NCBI RefSeq assembly: GCF_905475465.1
Contig: NC_062242.1
Span: 3,995,501 to 4,059,500, forward strand
From: Pieris napi
Lineage: Eukaryota > Arthropoda > Insecta > Lepidoptera > Pieridae
Direction: 5' to 3'
Length of the DNA stretch: 64,000 nt
Shown here: in pieces, positions 22,701-36,855 of the stretch
Position numbering within the stretch: the first letter of the stretch is position 1
How the letters are laid out: every line of letters begins with the position of its first letter
Notes under the pieces: model-generated
Told to the model about the DNA's origin: nothing
Database searches by the model: none
What the model saw: only the letters and a program-made list of their open reading frames with translations
Program-made: the position numbers and the translations under genes

Positions 22701-25700
22701 CAATACTGTTAAAATAATTGCTTTCATTAAAATATTCCTGTATTAAACTTTATGATTCGTTATAACTTTTGAATAATTAAATATAATTTTCAAAGACTTG
22801 TCTAGAACTTCGAATTTATTGTAAATTTCAACTATTTAACTTGATACGGAGATAAAACGCTAATTAGTATCATTAAATTAATTAAATATAAACGCATAAG
22901 TATAACGAACTTAGATTTTAAAATGTACGAAGTTTTTTTCTGAACTGCATTAAGAAAACACCCACTATTAATTAATATTTATATAAAATATACATGAAAC
23001 CTTCAAAAATCAACACAGTAGTAGATTTCTGTCGAAACAAAAGGAAAACCCCTATGTTAATTGAATACATACTAGGCACTTAAGCACATGCTATCTAAAG
23101 TCTAAATACCTATATGTAATTCGAATATCCCTCGCAGACACCCCTTCGGTACTCCACTGTGGTCCTGCAGATCGATACGATGCATCGAGGGTGCATTGAT
23201 AGTATCAAACTGTGTTATGTATTTTTTATAGGTAATACGAGGAAAATAAAAATCTATTTTAGCAGAAATTTTACTGCTTTGATATGAAGGAGACAAATGG
23301 ATTATTATTAATAACGGTTTCAGCATCTCCTTAATTAAATTGAACCATTAAACGAACATCATCAATTTACACCGAATTTTAGACTAATTAGCCCGTTATA
23401 AAGTTAAATAAATAATAAAAACTAGCTAACACGACACCAGCCATCCGTGGTGCTTACTGCTCTTGAAATCTTAATTGCTAGCTCCGCTTGACGCTCCATA
23501 AAATTTAAGATGTAATTTTTGATTTGAAGTTGCCTTACATCTTACGTTGCGCTAAAGATGGCGCGGGCGGCGGGGTCAATGACATCGCGTTTGGCGCATT
23601 CTAATTCTATTAAAATCATTAATGAGTCACTTTAATGCATTGCATTGATATAAATTACAAGACAAGCCAAAGATGCTTAAGTACATTCATCCTTATTCAT
23701 TGGAATTTTGTTAGTTTTAGTGAACCAAAGAATCTGAATAGTTAGTTCTATTTGACTCTGGTAGGTACTTAATTATAACCGTCTACGTACCTACTGAACA
23801 TTTTCATTCAAATATAAATTAATAATAAAATTTAAATAAATAACACACTATACTCACTTATTCATTGAAGTCGTAAACTATGCTGCCTCATATAATGGTC
23901 CATTTTGTGTTTATGGCATGTAATATTGACGCTCGCAAAAGTGAGGGGTTTTTCGAATATTCGAATTATCACGTATGAAGCCATTTTAATTTTGTAAATT
24001 CCTATGTATCTAACAGTTTAGTTGGGAACTTTATATTAGCAGAAATTAGGCTAACGTCTAATAATATTAATATATAACTAATATGGAATAAGTAACATAT
24101 TATTAGTAAAAATATTGAATCGTTGAGTGATGTTGACATCCTACTAATAACATCCAATATTAAACTAATTAATAGTTTCTGTCTGGGACGGATTTCTTTT
24201 TTAATAGCATTCTTTGTTAATTGTAATTCTATCAGCACACATATTAACATGCATGTATCGTGCTTCGGAAGACGTTTACCTATTTGGTATTATTTCTTTA
24301 GTTATATCGAGACAATTCTCCTGTCCTTGCAATTTGATGCGTCAAATCACACTTTGAATGTAAGTGTGCCTTTTCTGTAAGTAAAGAACGTGATAGAATA
24401 CTAAATCAATTATGTGTATTGAATTAATTATGTATTTTATCGTGATAATTATTAGTCCGTCCTCTTTTATACATTTAAGAAACAATAATTATTTTACAAC
24501 AGCTGAAATTTCTGTTCTGAGATATTTACGATATGAATTGCAAACATTAATCTATTTTTACCACTGTTTATAACGATGCATATGACACACGTTATTTCGA
24601 TAAGAGTCTTATCTATTCCCTAAAGAAATTATCGATTGTGCTTATAATTGATAAAGACCTAAGTTGGTTTTGTCGCGAACATTGACTTTACGGTAAGAAA
24701 GATTTTTCTTTAAAAACCTTTGTCTTTAAAAACACTTTCATTGTAAAGGTGTAAATGATCCTTTGTTTTAGACCTCTTGCTTAGTTCTTGCGCGTTAAGA
24801 ATAATACGAAAGGATAACGAATAAGTTGTTTATTAAACCCGTATAAGTGCGCGATATTACTTTTCCTGTTTCGAGTCATCGCACGTCCGCTTGTAATGAA
24901 CTCCTCAATTCCTGATATTTGATACAGACATGTGTTCAACTACGAAACATTGCATAAGGAATAACTTTTAAAGATAATAAGATACCTTAACATTTGTTGG
25001 TCTAGTAGTTAGAAATACATAACATACATCATGTTTTAAAAATGAATGACTAGATATTTTCACTGTCTAATGCTATATTATACCTAGCCCCTTTTTTTGC
25101 ATAAACACTAGGTATGTGTTAATGGAAGAAAAATTATGGCCTTTAAGTATTCGATAATGTCAAATGCGAGGTAGATTATCTTTCTTTCCAATAATTGCGT
25201 TCAAAAGTTCACAACCCTAACCAAATATGGAGAAAAGCTGCGTAGTTGGGTCACCTTGTTGACAGGCTAGCACAAGGCTGGCCGCCATTTTGGTCCTATC
25301 ATGAGCTGGAATGTGTACTATTTATAGGCACAAGGTCGCGTGGAGATTTGCAGATGACTATAAAATAGAATGCAGTGGGAACTGAATATTTAGATAAATT
25401 TAGAATTCCAGTCGGGATATTTAGTCTTCGTCACATATCGATTAAATATATATAGTAATTATTATATTTAGACTTTTTAATTATAATCGTATTTTTTTTC
25501 TGTTGATGTTGTCAGTTTAAAGTTTAATAGTAAAAGACGGGATCAATCTGTGCATTCTAAACTCATAAATTTTTTGTTGTCTGGAATTTAACGCATAGCT
25601 TCCGACTCCATCAGAGGGTCTACATGACGTATAAATATGTACATTATTAACTAACACACATTTAAAAAAGTGAATTTTTAACAGAAACATATTCGTTAGT

Positions 25701-28700
25701 AATAGCTTAATTATATTATCAAAAACAAAGGAGTTAATTAAGTTTTTTACATAAATGCTATAATTAAGAAGCATATCAAACATAATAATCTAATTAAGAA
25801 TTATACCATCCCGGTTAAATTAGAATCTGGATAATGAATACAACAGTATAAATTTTACCTAACGGCATTTTGGGAATAGTCAAAACTTTCATATTATGGT
25901 TTTACATTTTTAAATTATATTTTTAACTATGAGTTCGCCCTTTTGTAACGCTTTATTTCGTGTATCTAGATCATAATCTTCACTATAAACTCCTTGGTTA
26001 AGCCGTCAATCTCGTCGTAGTCTGTTAAGCCTTCGCGGTGAAATTTTAATAACTTTCTACGCAACCGGGCCCCACAGACTAAATGCTGACTCAGAGTTCA
26101 CTGTTCGTAATTGATGCGAAGGGGTCTGCAAAAATAAAACCATTAAAAACGCTACGAAGAACATTATGGTTGGCTGTAAAATTTGTGATGTTACTCACTG
26201 TCCGTGGTAGAAGTGGATATAATATATTTTTGTATAAGAAAATGTTGAAATTGCCCATAAATATTATCATGGACTGAGAATGGTGAAAAGTGGGTCCAGA
26301 CCTTTCTGACTATGAATAATTTTATTGTTCCATGCCCGTTTTTATATACAAAGATATGATTCATTGAATACGTATAAAATGTCAATTCCAATAAATATTT
26401 CGTATATACTGAGTCATGTTAAGGTCGTTTACCGTGAACAACTCATGAGACGATTAAATAGGAAATTACAAATATTTCCGGTAACATTTCTTTAGCTAAA
26501 TAAATTAGCTTTAAGATTATTTTATCTCTATACATTCGTGTAAGCTTATAAAAAAATAAAACAACCAAAAATGTTACGAATAAATACTCGTTTTAATTTG
26601 TAGTAAATCGTTTACTGGCGCCAATGTCGGCCCAAAAACACGATTACATAAAACGTCGTATTTCAGCATTTATCTGATAATGTATAATCCGAATAAGGAT
26701 ATTGTTAATACTTTTTCTTTTTTTAATTGACTTAACACACTAAAATTCTGACGAAAAACACTACAGCGATAAGTAAATATGGTTTAAATAGTGCTTTAAA
26801 TTGCAAATAATTTGCTTATTTGGTTAGTTGAGGTTAGTTGAGTTATACTCTTTAGTTACATATTACTTACATTACTGAAGCAACGTTATTAATTTACCAA
26901 TTTAGAATTTAAAAGATTTACTCTTTTTTCACATATCTACTTTGTTCTGTGGCTGAACCTTTAAAAATTACTGACATGGGGCTCTCACAAGTAACAAGTC
27001 TCTGCTTTTCTAATCGGATCTGTGGCATAAAGCTCTACGTTATAAAACGATCGCCATAAGCGAAGAATATAAACTCAACAAAGGTCCCTTATACTGCGAC
27101 CATATGGCCAGTTGTTAAACTTTTTTAATCTCACGATCAATTTCAAGTCGTACTTGTCTTACCGTTTACGGTTGTGGAAAGGCTGACATAACTGTAGTTG
27201 TACAATGCTTAATTTTTAGCGCAACATATGGTCCATGACAGTGTACAGTGTTTGCTTGACGACTTATTGTTTAGTGTTTGCATTATAATGACGTGTTTTC
27301 TTTGTGTTTCCGAATTAAATGGTACAAAGGAGGCCTAGTAATTTTCGTACTGGAACTGTCTGTATTATCAGGATACTAAATTGTACCCAGGAGTGCTAAT
27401 AAAAGAAAAAGTTTTAATTACTTACAATACAAACTTTTAAGAATCTTTGGTCAAATTATTAAAACAAGTGAGTACTCTTGTATTTAAATACTTTTTTTAT
27501 GTCTTCCAAGTAGGTTACCTACCTACCTATATTTTTAATTATGAAAGGCGCAGAATAAAACTGACAATGCAAAATCTATTGTAATATTTATTTATGTAAC
27601 AGATCGAATACCCGAAAATATATATAATTTAAATTACATTGTATTTGGGCTTAAAACGGTGTTTTTCGTGATCGCTTAATGTAGTTTTGTCATTATTTGG
27701 TTCAGGTTGATTAAAAACTTACGCAAAATTGGAAAGTGCCGTTTTTCTAGAGTTGTTAGATACACGCTATAATAGATTTACAAGTCCATAATAAATCCGG
27801 TTAATAATTTACGTCAGTTTTAATAAAACTGAAACTACTTGTATTCGACTGTAAAATATGTTAGTTACTTTATATGCATATACATATGTATATGTAATTA
27901 TTTTTTAAGACCACTTAAAATATTATTATTTATTAACATATATTTTGCAACATAGTAGCTGTTAACCCTTAGTTTTTGTTTATTAACGCATTTCCGTTGC
28001 ATAAACGTCACATCCTTGTCAAGTTGTCCATCAATATTTGTTATTCAGACAAGAAATAATCTCAAATGAATTATACCATCTTCATCTATTTTAAGTGATA
28101 TATTACCCCTGATAACACTTTTATCTTGTAAATGTCGTCATTCATTATACGTCTCAAAGATATTGGAAAAAGTGGGTATATTCTACTCGGTAAAATTACC
28201 TACATAGCATACTTAAAATTGCATTAATATTTTTATTACTTAGATATTCTTTTCACATTTTGGGTTATATTATAAACAAGCTGCCCCGGGAACTTCGTTT
28301 CGCCTTAAAATGTTCTTTTACTTAACCTTCTTTCCATTTTTCTCCATAAAAACCTTCCTCAGAGTTCAAGGAATAAATAAAAAATACACGAATTGGTCTA
28401 TTTTCTTCGTGTTTTAAGCTTAGCAACATATACGATGTTATCATATACCAATTAAATATTCCTATATCTATTTGTTGCCGTTCTGAAACATTGCCATTAT
28501 ACATAGAATAAATAAATATTATTTTATTATTCTTTTCCAATTTTCATATCACTTGCAAGTAGCAAGTTAATTTTTATAAAACGCGACGATGTTCTGACGA
28601 AAACGCAAAACAATATTTCCAAATACTTTTTGAAAGCAACGTGCCAAAAACATGAATACCGAGCAATTTTGTCGATTCACATTTATAATAGCCATTATTT

Positions 28701-29383
28701 GCTTTTTTACATTTTTCCCTAGACGAGTCCATTGACTGTCTGCATAAAACATGAATAGGTGATTATTTGTAAAACTGCGCCTCCCTTGTGTCTCCAAACA
28801 AAAGACTGTTACCGTGGTGGACCGGATGTATTATAACTTAGTATACATAGGCTTAACCAACAATGTCCGATGTACATTTTGTATTCATGTCACTTGTCTC
28901 TCGACGGCGACTAATATTGTGAATTGGAAGTAATTTTTCACCTCGATTTAGCTTAATGAAATTTTAAAACAAATTATTTATATAGACATAAGTATAAATA
29001 ATTTGTTATAACAAAATAATTTTAAACGATTAAGTCTACTTCAAGAATGCCAAAGAAACTCAGTTCAATTTCTTTATGTGTGTTATTTTGATTTTACATA
29101 TTATATTCTTCTGCGGCGAGTGTGCATTGCCCCTCACATTAGGTACAGTTATTTCTGCAGAGTTGAACATTCTCAGCTAGATCGTTAACGTTAATTTCCT
29201 GAACAACATTTTTATTTAGTAGATGATGCTTTTTGAAATAGTCCCGGTATATTTTCCAAAACACATTCTTCAAAATAGAATGATATCTTTATTCAAATAT
29301 TTTATTACATCTGTTGTTATTTCAGAGGTAAAGAATAGCGGTTAGCAGAAAGTATTCAATAATTAGACAGATATATTCAATTA

Positions 29384-29811
29384 TCTATATACATATATAA
29401 AAATGAAACCCGTTTTCCGTTGTCACGACATAACATGAAAACGGCTTGACCGATTTGGCTGATTTTTTTTTATAATATACCTTGAAGTACGAGGATGGTT
29501 CTTACGGAGAAAAATTAAAAAAAAATTGAGTGAAAAAGTCTAAAAACAACACTTTTCTATATTCCCATACAAAATATTCGTAATAATACTTAAAAGTCAA
29601 TTTGAACTTTAATGCCATAGCATAAAATTCAAGTGTTAGTGGAGGAGTTCCGGGAAGGTAAATTTTTATTTTTTGACATAATGTATTTGTTGTCTTATCA
29701 ACTTTCTTTTTTATCTTACTAGCTAGACCGGTGTCCCGAATAGTAGAATAAGTATTTTAAACAAATAAAGAATCGACTGTTAGGCGGTACGATGTTCGCC
29801 AGGCCAGCTAG
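29384..29811 (+). mobile_element. Short Helitron-like element
   Basis: Starts TCTATATACATATATAAAAA and ends GTTCGCCAGGCCAGCTAG, inserted between A and T. The interior shows GAAAACGGCTTGACCGATTT, a block typical of lepidopteran Helitron-like repeats. Non-coding. Confidence 0.6.
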
Positions 29812-30227
29812 TAATAAATAGATTAAAAACTTTACCAAGATGTTTTATTGTCTACGATTTAAACTGAAACTGTCGCTTTTTTAATAATACTACGAGGCAG
29901 CACTCATTATATTTTTTCTTAATAAAGTGGTTGTAGTTTCAATGCGTAATCCCCTCGAGCGTCGTCGCCCTCGCTATTCCGAACCCTTCGCAAACCCAAA
30001 AGCAAACAGTTATGTGCTATTTCACTCAATAAAACTTTTATATCCTAATATAGTAATGTGCTTCGTTTTCAACTTAACGTATGTACTTACTTATATCCCG
30101 TCAATCTTTACTGATATCTTATGAATCTTATTGCATACGTTTTATTATATTTGTTGCCATTGTTATATTGATGAAACGTCTGTTTTTTGGTTGACGTAAA
30201 TGGATACATATTAATGTATTAACGCCT

Positions 30228-30259
30228 CACTTATCTAGCTTGCATTAGCTAGATAAGTG
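30228..30259. repeat. 13-bp-stem hairpin upstream of the thymosin coding exon
   Basis: CACTTATCTAGCT (30228-30240) pairs perfectly with 30247-30259 across loop TGCATT. A further GCCTCAC/GTGAGGC pair lies just outside, with a small internal bulge. It sits about 140 bp before the exon acceptor at 30397. Confidence 0.6.
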
Positions 30260-30408
30260 TGAGTGAGGTGAGGCTGTGACTTTACGTAGAAGGTAATCTA
30301 AAATTTAAAAGAGCATTAGGGAAGCATTAGAGAAATTATCAATATAGGTATTTTGTACACACATTCCAAACTAACAATACGTTGTATTGGTTCACAGATC
30401 TCAATAAA

Positions 30409-32486
30409 ATGGCCTGCTCAGTCGACGCCCCATCCCTGAAGGACCTCCCCAAGGTCGCGACAGACCTCAAGAGCCAGCTAGAGGCTTTCAACCCCAGCTG
30501 CCTCAAGGACGTGGACACCAATGAGAAAATTGTCCTACCATCTGCAGAAGGTGCAGTTATAAAATTATGACAAAAGCAATCGCAAATAACAAAATTCTTT
30601 AATAAAAAAATTAGAACTATGACAAGACACTTCTTATCCTTATATGAATTTAATGTTTTTTATCTTTATTTAAATGGATTTGGAAATCAATTCTATAATA
30701 CAATATCTAATTACTTTGGTGTGAAAATTTTACGTACTATTTATTTTAAGGTAAAAGTTATTGTCACTTATAAAGTACCTATATATTTTTACAATTTTGA
30801 GATTCCTAGAAGAGTATAAGCAGAACAATGTCATACACTATGATAAAAGTGATTTATTCATTCAACAAAGAATTGGTATGTAGTAGAAATATAGGACAAG
30901 TACATTTTTAAACAGACGTCGCAAGGGAAAAACAACATACAGCTCTACTTCAGGGAGTTGAACAATTTCGGCCGATCTTACTGAGGAAAACTGAAACGGT
31001 TGAGAAAAATGTACTCCCCAACGCGTTAGGTACTCAGCGAGTGAATACCTGCACTCAAAATAACAATCCAATAATCCAAAGTAACTGTCTGTGGAAAATA
31101 GCTGCTAATATTACAAATTCGGGCCCATAAAAGAAATGCAATGTATTGTAGGACTATTACGCCTTGTAATAAGGGAGCTATTTTCATTTGAACACGCTTT
31201 TATGATTGCAGGACTTAATTTTAGTGTCACAAGAGTTTTGTACCTAATAACAAAAAGTTTTAAAAACCAAAGTTTATCATTTTTAATGTATGCAAGCACA
31301 TTCAATGTTTTTATTCGCATGAGTTTGAATGTTCGTTATTTTGCAATAACTATTATTGAAATAACTGGCTTTTGAAATCTGAATGTCGCGTATAATAATT
31401 AAAAAAATAGCAACACATTATATTACTTATTTTTATAGGATCGATAGCAGTTTGCACAGGCAATTTATGGAATTTGAAAATGCGAACGACTCCCGAAAAT
31501 TATTAAAAAGCCCATCTTTTTTACTATGAGTCTTTGAATGAATTGAATGTCATTTTGATGCTTTGCAGATGTTGCCACTGAAAAAACTCAAAAGTCCCTA
31601 TTTGATGGCATTGAAAAATTCGACGCTACCAGGCTGAAACATACTGAAACTAACGAGAAAAACCCACTGCCTGATAAAGATGGTACGATTTTATTCATTT
31701 ATAAGTTCTAAAAAAACTGTATTGTTATAACTTTTAAATACAAACATTTCAATCAATTAAATAAGCTTTAATTATTAAGCATTTTAAGATAATAAACTAT
31801 TGCATCTTACAATCTCGTTATCATTAGTTAATTATTTAAGTTTTCTGCTTCAGTTTGCATTGCGCACATAAAATGCATCTGCACATAATTTTAATTTAAA
31901 ATTTATAAATATTTTTGCCTGTGCTTACACTGCATTGCACGTTGCTTTATAAACAGTTGTAGCTGCCGAGAAAGCGCATCAGAATTTACTTGATGGGGTG
32001 GAACATTTCGACAAATCTCAGATGAAGCATACCACGACAGAAGAAAAGAATCTCCTGCCTCCAATTGAAGGTTTAATTCCATGAGCTTTATTTTTATTTT
32101 GCGCATGCCTAATTTGGTTTTATTATTTGTACCTAGTATATATAAACATATTTTTGTGTGTCAGCTCCTTTTTATACCTTACTATATTATATTCTTGCAT
32201 TTGCAATGTACATTATAAATCGTACATTCGTACGATATATTTCATACAATACTCTACAAACAATAATATATTTCAATAATTGTATCATCGACTCCAACAG
32301 AAAATAAACTTTATAAGTTGTAAATGTTATTTATAAATTTTTACAGCAATTGAGGCCGAAAAGGAGAAAAATAAGTTTTTGAATGGTATTGAAAACTTCG
32401 ACCCAACCAAGTTGAAACACACTGAAACCTGTGAGAAGAATCCTCTCCCCACTAAAGACACTATCGAACAGGAGAAGACAGCTTGA
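30409..32486 (+). CDS. cib: Multi-repeat beta-thymosin, ciboulot type
   Basis: Four coding exons (30409-30550, 31569-31682, 31957-32070, 32347-32486) join in one frame of 510 nt, 169 aa. Each exon encodes one thymosin-beta/WH2 repeat: a helix such as SLFDGIEKFDATRLKHTET or KFLNGIENFDPTKLKHTET followed by a NEKNPLP-type tail. These repeats bind monomeric actin in the cytoplasm; Drosophila Ciboulot has three and promotes barbed-end growth. The first repeat (LKSQLEAFNPSCLKDVDTNE) is the most diverged. All internal junctions are phase 1 and the two middle exons are exactly 114 nt, so skipping either keeps the frame; isoforms with two to four repeats are expected. ATG at 30409 lies 11 bases after the acceptor CACAG at 30397. 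Family call is firm; the symbol is by analogy. Confidence 0.92.
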
Positions 32487-33700
32487 ACTATCTTCCATCG
32501 TATTTATTGCAACTATATCTCGCTAGTATCGCCGTATTTTTAGTAACGATAAGTTAAAATAACGGAACCAGTATTCGAGACCCGCTAAAATTGTGAATAT
32601 TTCAGTCTTTAAAAAATAAATCCACAGATATTTTGAGTATTCTAAAACTATCATAGATTTTTCCATGAAACTCGAACTGGTTTTCCATTAGATTATAGGA
32701 ACCGAAATTTTCTACGTCACTTTTAACGATATAAAATAAGTGTATTTTATGAGCATTTGGTTTAATTTATATCAAGACATTGTTAAGATCCTGTACTGAT
32801 TTTGATTAAGCATAACCACTACACTTACTATTTTATAAATAACTTCTAGTAGTTTATTCACTAATATCTCAAAAAGGTTATTTGGCTCTAATAATAACAA
32901 TAATTAGGAGTGTAGTCCCCAAAACCATTTTGTGAAGAGGTTTAATGTGTACTGATTCTTTAAAAAAAATTGTACATCAATAGACCTCATTCAAATTTGT
33001 TCTATTGTTTTTTATTCAGTAATAACAAGTATTTGATGCTCAACATGTAAGAATAGTAATTTTTTAATGTTTATACTTTTTGTGATGAAAAATATTTATA
33101 GTAATGATAATCAACAATTTTTCAATTTTATATAATGCTATGATGCCAATAAATCAATCAATCGAAATTTTGTATGTTTTACAGACGGTGCTTTTTATAA
33201 ATATAGGTTTTAAAAAAGTGTTTGTTGTTTTATGTCCCTAAAAAAATATATAAGATATGTAACTGAAAAATTAAATTATAGTAAAGTTTGTTTCAGAAAT
33301 TGATATCGTTGTATTATATGTACACATATATTTTAACATATTATTATACACCTATATGCATTAGTATTCTTATATCATATTGTGACTAAAATCTGTTATG
33401 AATGATCATAAGCGAATTTAGTTATGATGCAAAAAAAAATATTTTTTTCACCAACCATAAAAATATATCGATTAAACTAAAATATAATATTGTTTAAACT
33501 TAAGTATTAACCATAAGAAATAAAAATTGGCGAAGTAAATGGCAACATTATAGATCACTGCTGAAATTTGAAAAATTTCTCGACCAAGGACCATAGAGAA
33601 GATTTAGAGAACTCTATGATGTTTTGATTTTTATTCCCGCCGACCATTGACGGTTGCTTTTGGCAAATGGCACGTGCAATTTTTTCACGCAACGCAAAAT
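32487..33700. other. Thymosin 3'UTR and spacer to otu
   Basis: AATAAA-type signals occur near 32614 and 33148, either of which could end the thymosin transcript. The rest is AT-rich unique sequence with no coding potential seen. The promoter of otu should lie at the right end. Confidence 0.4.
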
Positions 33701-33763
33701 AGAACATTTTCGATACCTACTTCAGTCAAGCACTGATGCTTATTGTCGAAATTTATCTATTCG
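33680..33763 (+). promoter_or_regulatory. Probable 5'UTR exon of otu
   Basis: A stretch with a good donor (TATTCG|GTAAGTG, exon end 33763) precedes the acceptor TACCTGCAG at 34000, 20 bases before the otu start codon. An E-box CACGTG lies at about 33670. The transcription start is not determinable. Confidence 0.5.
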
Positions 33764-34020
33764 GTAAGTGTTATTCATTATTAAAACATTTTGTTATGTC
33801 TTTCTTACGCACGTATTATTTAGACATCAAAACAACGATTTGCATTTAACTACACATAAGGCAACGCTACGATATGGTTTTAAAATACGATGATATGTTT
33901 TTATTCTTTGAAAAAATCGATAGGTATGTGATTACGGTTATGTGCTATGACGATAAGTTTCATGTGTTATTATCGTCGTCATTTGTTTGTTTACCTGCAG
34001 ATAATTAGCATTGTAAACCA

Positions 34021-36817
34021 ATGTCGCCCTCTCCGATTCGATGTCGCGGCCCTTGGAAAATTCAAAAACGCTCGTCTGAGCCTGACCGTTGGCTTGACGA
34101 AATGGATTTCTATCGAAAACACACAGCTAGAGACTCTAGTTGTCTTTTTAGGGCAGTTTCTGAAAACATTTTTAACACCCAACATTATTATCAAAAAGTT
34201 AGGCTACAATGTATCGAGTTTATGTCCTCTAATCGGCACTTGTTTGAAGGGGTACTTACCTTTATTTTTATTTACGTTTATTACATTTTCTATTACTTGG
34301 TTCTTACATATTTTTTATGTTGTAGTCATTAAGTTGTTCTTTTGAGAATTACCTTAAGGAAATGTCCAATGCATCTGCATGGGGTGGTATTGTTGAGTTA
34401 TCAGCTATGAGCCATCTCTATAGGTAAGAAAATTGTATAAGCTCTCATAGTTATTTAATAATAATAACTTAACATTTAACATCACTGTACATGTTACAGA
34501 CGAGATTTTACCATTCTTGAAGCAAATAAAGGCCCGCAAACTAACATCTGTAATGGTTATGGTAAAACCATATACCTTTTTTATTCTCCTGACACTAAGC
34601 ATTTTGATGCTCTTTATAGAAAAGAATTTATAAATAATTCTGCATTCTGCCAATGTAAGTTCCCTTTCTAATATAATATGTTGAGATTTTTTATTTATTC
34701 TTACAATTGACAATAATACTCTAAAATATTTTTGTATCCTTTATTGCATACAGCGCTATTGATGTCTGGTAAGATTAATCTATTTAAATTGTTTTATGTA
34801 TATTTTCTCAATGCTTATAAATTTTTTCACATAGCATTAATATATGAGCTACTGTATGACCGAGTCTACCACTTGGAGGACCTTTACTATGCTGTTGATA
34901 AAATGCTTCATGAGAAAGTTACAAATAATCACATTGAATACATGATGCCAGATATGGAACACAAAAAACAAAAAGAAAGAGCAAAAATTTTTATTGAAGA
35001 AACTAATACCAAAGATAACAATAGTAATGCGTTATCTCTAAAATGCAAACATCACACTAATGACATTGAGAAAGCTTCATTATTAAAAGAGTCTCTGAGC
35101 ATTTTTGTGTTCAATAGAAGCCTTATACAGCTTGAGAATGTTTGTTTGAACTGTTTAAATGTCAACAGTGCTAAAGTGCTCCTCGATAATGGTATAACAC
35201 CATTTCCATATAAAGTAGCTAAAGCTTTGGACCCAGATATATATCGAAACATTGAGTTTGATGTGTGGAGTGAACTAAGAAGAGGTACTAAAAGTTTCAC
35301 TTTGTGGAATAATATTAAATATATTCTATATTTAGATGAAATGTGTTTACAGAGTTGCGTTTTGGTGCTAGATATTCAGATGGGACGACATTGCAAGTAG
35401 GTGTTAAATGCTTGTGTAAATTGGAAGTAGACCAGGATGTTCCCTATCATTGTCACATACAAGAAATGGGGCAAGATGGAGGTCCATGTCTCGTATTTAT
35501 TGAAGAGTTAGGAGAAAAGAGATTGGTGAATTATGAACAGTTGGAACCGCTTCCAATGGATGAGATTAAGCCTTGGGCACCTCCATATAGATATTCTCGA
35601 GCAAACTCGCAGCTTCTCAATCTCAGTCAAATGCTACAGCAAATAGGTGTGTGGCTTCAATTTTTCAAAATCTTAACTTAAAAACTGCTTTGCATTAATT
35701 AAAATCTATACTCTTTATCAATTGTGATATCTTAAAAATCTTGAATTTATTTAAAATGTCCATGAGTAATTGCTATAATTGAATAGGCTCTGTCATACGA
35801 AAACAAGGTATAAAATCAAGCAAGAAATTGAGGAATGATGATACAAGAATATCTGAAAAAGAAACAAAGTTAGATTGGACTGAAGAAAAAGCTGAAATGA
35901 CATTTGAGGCCTATAATTATCCACCTTATCAACATTCGGATATCTGTAACTTCCAACCGATGCCAGTTAGTGCGTAGTTAGGAAGTAGTATAGAGTGTAA
36001 GCATCACACTTGTTTGTATCGCCTTACAGATGTTTTTTTAAGTTTTCAATGCAATAAATTTTTTTCTATCATCTTATACTTTATTTTTAATTGAGAAGAA
36101 AATTAAGAGATTCTATAAAATTTTAATACAATTTTAAAATTCTTAAGCAACAAGTGGAATGCTTATTGAGCTTGAAACCATATCGTAGCAGTTTGTTTAG
36201 GCAGTAGCTAGTGTAAAACTGAGATTTACCAAGAGTGCAAGGTATTGTAAAGACAGTATTCCTTAAAATAGTTACGGATTTATATAATATGTTATAATTA
36301 GTAGCCTTTCTAGATTAACTAATAGACAGAAAGTAGTAAAACATACACTTAATATACGCTCTTATTGTAAGATTTAGAATCTATATTTACCTTACAGTAA
36401 GTACTTATTAGTTTTTTAGTATATATAAATTAAAATAAAGTAGGTATTTTATTGTAAGTAGTATACGGCTCCTAGTAGATTTAGGTTGCAGCTTATGGAT
36501 TATGCTTTAAAGTTTTGTAATGTAGAATAATGGCAATTGGGATTAGACATAATCATTGTTAAATATATGTTTAGGTTGAAATTGAAACGGTTCCCCTAAT
36601 GGTGGACATTCGGGCGGCGGGTGCTCCGCCACAGGAGGCCAATGGTTCTTCACCAGACATCCACAATCAGGTTAGTACTTATGTATTCTGTTTTCCGCAA
36701 ATATTAATTAGTTGAATATGTAATATTAGGTATAATATAGATTTTTACTGATAACTTTACAAACTGCCTTAGACATTTCATAGATTCTAAAAACTACATT
36801 ATTGTATAATATAACCC

Positions 36818-36855
<38 letters not shown>

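Larger units (their letters stand above)
20604..30397. other. Putative 9.8-kb first intron of thymosin
   Basis: No coding exon recognised on either strand. AT-rich, with a Helitron-like element at 29384-29811, a small GC-rich island at 22565-22700 and a 13-bp-stem hairpin at 30228-30259. Open frames in this interval are short and without recognisable motifs. Confidence 0.45.

Noticed and set aside
33947..34345. 132-codon plus-strand frame overlapping the first otu coding exon
   Set aside because: Different frame from the OTU domain, hydrophobic chance reading through the first intron.
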